A DNA stretch of 64,000 nucleotides, from contig JAEYPP010000083.1 of assembly GCA_023410575.1 (NCBI GenBank), forward strand, positions 1-64,000. Reading direction: 5' to 3'. The translations under genes and the position numbers were made by a program. The notes under the pieces are model-generated. The model did not search any database. It worked only from the letters and a program-made list of their open reading frames with translations, and was not told the origin of the DNA. Below are positions 62,078-64,000 of the stretch, piece after piece. Source of the DNA: Bacillota bacterium (GTDB lineage: Bacteria; Bacillota; Clostridia; Lachnospirales; Lachnospiraceae). Each line of letters opens with the position of its first letter. Position 1 is the stretch's first letter.

Positions 62078-62417
62078 CACTTTTTCTCCTTTTTATTAAT
62101 AATACGAATTAATAAATCTTAATACCTGATACTCTTTTTCACCCTCCTTTTTCTGTTAATTTTTATCTTTTGAATTAACAGAACCAAGTATTACCATATT
62201 GTGTAAATTATTACATTACTACTATAGCATATCTACACAAAAAAGAAATACTTTTCTTAATTTCATTAGCGTTTTTGACACTTTTTACGAAATGATTTCT
62301 AATTTCGTTGTGCTTTTTATACAATGTGATAAAAATATCTCCACTAGTCTTAAACTATACGCATAAATGTTAGTAATTTGCAAATGTTATTAATTACAAA
62401 AAAACTTTGAAAGGAAT
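62078..62417. other. Upstream region of the xylanase gene
   Basis: AT-rich, no gene. A spaced inverted repeat (ACGAAAT / ATTTCGT, 62287-62308) is the only structure noted; no convincing promoter hexamers. Confidence 0.4.
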
Positions 62418-62618
62418 TTGTCAAAACTATCGTCTTTAATTTACTTTGACAACTATGCAATGGAACCTCAAAAAAACGCTACGAATGAAAAACCATCCAT
62501 TTTTGAAACAATGAAAGACTCTATGAAAGAAGAAGACAAAGCGATCAATCGTCGTTCTGAAACCAAAAACCACTCTTCACTTATGAAAATCATGCACAGT
62601 ACAACTTCATTAAAATAG
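62418..62618 (+). CDS. Possible small hydrophilic protein
   Basis: A frame of up to 66 codons (TTG start at 62418) or 52 codons from the ATG at 62460. The product is charged and low in hydrophobic residues (MEPQKNATNEKPSIFETMKD at its start from the ATG). Neither start has a well-spaced ribosome site, though AAAGGA lies just before the TTG. A strong terminator in the right orientation follows 32 bp later, which is the best support. No family recognised. Confidence 0.35.
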   Translation: MSKLSSLIYFDNYAMEPQKNATNEKPSIFETMKDSMKEEDKAINRRSETKNHSSLMKIMHSTTSLK

Positions 62619-62649
62619 AATAAATCGAAAGAAACAACCTAAAAAAAGC

Positions 62650-62694
62650 AGTAGGTAAAGAAAGTTAATTGTTTTGAAACTTTCTTTACCTACT
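62650..62694. terminator. Bidirectional terminator
   Basis: Perfect 17-bp arms (AGTAGGTAAAGAAAGTT and its complement) with an 11-nt loop, A7 on the left and CTTTTT on the right, between the small plus-strand ORF and the isochorismatase gene. Confidence 0.8.
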
Positions 62695-62778
62695 ACTTTT
62701 TCTACTGCTACTAGCTGTATGATACGAGTAAGCGATAATATTCAATACCTGTCTATCAATACACGCATACCCTTTTTC

Positions 62779-63327
62779 TTAATCTCTTATCGAATTACTA
62801 CTAATCTCTTGCAATAATTTTTCGCAAGGAATTACACGAGCATAACGATCTTTCCATATTTCTTCCTCGAAATACTCTGTCAAGTCGTTGCCACTTGCAA
62901 TCGCTGTATCAAAAGTCGAAACTGTACCCTTTGCAATTGTAATATTGTATTCGAATTCAAAAGCCACTTTCAAACTTATGTCTACACAGTACTCGGTCTG
63001 CATTCCACAAATAATTAGATTCTTTGCTCCAATCTGATCTAAATAGTCTTTTAATCCTGTCTGTCGAAACGCACTGTTAAAATATTTATCAAATATTATT
63101 TCTCCTTGCATAGGAGCTATTTTCTCATAGATTTGCCACGCATCATTCCCTGCTTCAAATTCATCACCACTTTTTCCGTTATGCCTAATGTAAATTACAG
63201 GTATCTTCTGATTTCTACACTCAGTAAGTAAATTCTGAATATTAGATATCAAGCTTTCCTCGTTATAAGGATTTTGATTCATCAAACCTGTTTGCATATC
63301 AATCACGATCATTGCATCATAACCCAT
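62779..63327 (-). CDS. Isochorismatase-family cysteine hydrolase
   Basis: A 182-residue hydrolase of the isochorismatase/nicotinamidase superfamily. Catalytic residues are visible: Asp10 in MIVIDMQTG, Lys in IFDKYFNSAF and Cys in CGMQTEYCVD, with the cis-peptide region before it. The substrate is not predictable; clostridial relatives act on amides such as nicotinamide or unknown compounds. AAGGGAG, inside the end of the phosphatase gene, favours the ATG at 63327, one base after that gene's stop, so the two are coupled. Confidence 0.85.
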   Translation of the reverse strand: MGYDAMIVIDMQTGLMNQNPYNEESLISNIQNLLTECRNQKIPVIYIRHNGKSGDEFEAGNDAWQIYEKIAPMQGEIIFDKYFNSAFRQTGLKDYLDQIGAKNLIICGMQTEYCVDISLKVAFEFEYNITIAKGTVSTFDTAIASGNDLTEYFEEEIWKDRYARVIPCEKLLQEISSNSIRD

Positions 63328-63328
63328 A

Positions 63329-63991
63329 CTATTTTCTCCCTTCATGATACACAATTTGTAGTATTTCCATTGGTGTGTCAACAACAATCGTCGCTCCCTG
63401 TGCAATCAGCTCATTACGATCGCGAAACCCCCAAGATACTGATATAATATCAATACAAGTGTTTTTTGCAGTCTGAATATCTACCTCGGAATCTCCTATG
63501 TAGATAGCTGAAGTATTATCTATATGTAGCTTATCTAGTACTTCTAATACCCCATCAGGTGCTGGTTTTCTATGTATATTTTCTCTCTCACCTAGAACAA
63601 AATTGAACATATTAGGAAAGTACTGTTTACACAGCTCTTGTACTGCAAAATCAGCTTTATTGGACACTACTGCTGTTAATATACCAAGTTCTTTTAACTT
63701 ATTCACTAATTCTAACACTCCATCATAAGGTCTTGTTTTAATCGTACAATGGCTAGCATAATGCGTAGTAAAATCACTCAAAACTTGCACAATCTTATCT
63801 TGACTTGTTCCAGCTGGTACAGCTTTGTTAATCAGTTTTGCGATTCCGTTTCCCACAAAACTTCGAATCTCTTCGATTGATCTTTTCGGAAACTTGTTTT
63901 TTTCTAATGAATAATTTGTACTATCTGTCAAATCTTCAATCGTATTTAAGATTGTTCCATCCAAATCGAATATGACAAGTTTATATATCAT
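63329..63991 (-). CDS. HAD-family phosphatase (phosphoglycolate phosphatase-like)
   Basis: A 220-residue HAD hydrolase of subfamily IA. Motif I is FDLDGT (Asp9, Asp11), motif II VVSNKAD, motif III Lys in HRKPAPDG and motif IV IGDSEVD; the cap domain (about 17-85) is the four-helix type. Gph-like enzymes remove phosphate from phosphoglycolate or other small phosphates. AGGAAACG before the ATG is at the very end of the window, so the gene is complete. It is the first gene of a two-gene unit with the isochorismatase homologue. Confidence 0.87.
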   Translation of the reverse strand: MIYKLVIFDLDGTILNTIEDLTDSTNYSLEKNKFPKRSIEEIRSFVGNGIAKLINKAVPAGTSQDKIVQVLSDFTTHYASHCTIKTRPYDGVLELVNKLKELGILTAVVSNKADFAVQELCKQYFPNMFNFVLGERENIHRKPAPDGVLEVLDKLHIDNTSAIYIGDSEVDIQTAKNTCIDIISVSWGFRDRNELIAQGATIVVDTPMEILQIVYHEGRK

Positions 63992-64000
63992 TCGTTTCCT

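Overview
The window looks like a chromosomal segment of a low-GC Gram-positive anaerobe of the Lachnospiraceae / Clostridium phytofermentans type. The evidence is AT-rich sequence, strong AAGGAGG ribosome binding sites, a nine-gene V-type ATPase operon, a GH10 xylanase with five binding modules, a GH3 glycosidase, an iron-dependent alcohol dehydrogenase and a hybrid-cluster protein. The species assignment is inference from gene content; no rRNA, tRNA, CRISPR array or intact insertion sequence was seen. Nearly all genes lie on the minus strand; tyrS with its neighbour and the second ABC-F gene are the main plus-strand genes.

Layout. 0.3-5.0 kb: ICMT-like membrane methyltransferase, a two-component system and a membrane metallophosphoesterase. 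5.3-9.2 kb: secreted clostripain-family protease followed by an uncatalogued 44-codon ORF and a terminator, then an iron alcohol dehydrogenase. 9.5-13.5 kb: a WYL-regulator operon flanked by a deleted YoaP-type acetyltransferase remnant and a coupled Cys-rich peptide, an AraC/GyrI regulator, and an aminotransferase fused to an XRE DNA-binding domain whose upstream region is full of GTTCA motifs. 14.0-18.2 kb: a visibly more GC-rich block (MacB-like ABC transporter plus two-component system) whose kinase carries an in-frame stop, probably transferred DNA. 18.4-20.3 kb: an Lsa-like ABC-F antibiotic-resistance ATPase behind a roughly 300-nt leader with a three-codon ORF and a terminator. 20.5-22.3 kb: CASTOR/POLLUX-like channel. 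22.6-31.3 kb: V-ATPase operon in the order G/H-I-K-E-C-F-A-B-D, with Na+-type ligands in the K ring. 31.6-36.1 kb: fragment of a GyrI-like gene, a chemoreceptor, and a lipoprotein flavin reductase with two covalent-FMN domains. 36.6-38.9 kb: tyrS and a zinc-ribbon membrane protein. 39-50.4 kb: SNF2 helicase, CtpE-like P-type ATPase, DEAD-box helicase, DUF2935 protein, a lipoprotein with tandem repeats and a second ABC-F protein. 50.5-62.1 kb: GH3 glycosidase, DUF434 protein, Hcp-DUF1858 fusion, a Cys-rich protein, a secreted protein made only of binding modules and a six-domain xylanase. 62.4-64 kb: small ORF, isochorismatase-family hydrolase and HAD phosphatase.

How it fits together: xylan breakdown (secreted xylanase and its catalytic-domain-free paralogue outside, GH3 enzyme inside) feeds fermentation (alcohol dehydrogenase) and electron disposal (surface flavin reductase, Hcp), with a probable Na+ V-ATPase for ion homeostasis. 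Most interesting below the gene level are the ABC-F attenuator, an hcp promoter with a CRP/FNR-type palindrome centred at -41.5, three copies of a ~170-bp dispersed palindromic element placed at gene 3' ends, two overlooked small ORFs coupled to larger genes, and two gene remnants.
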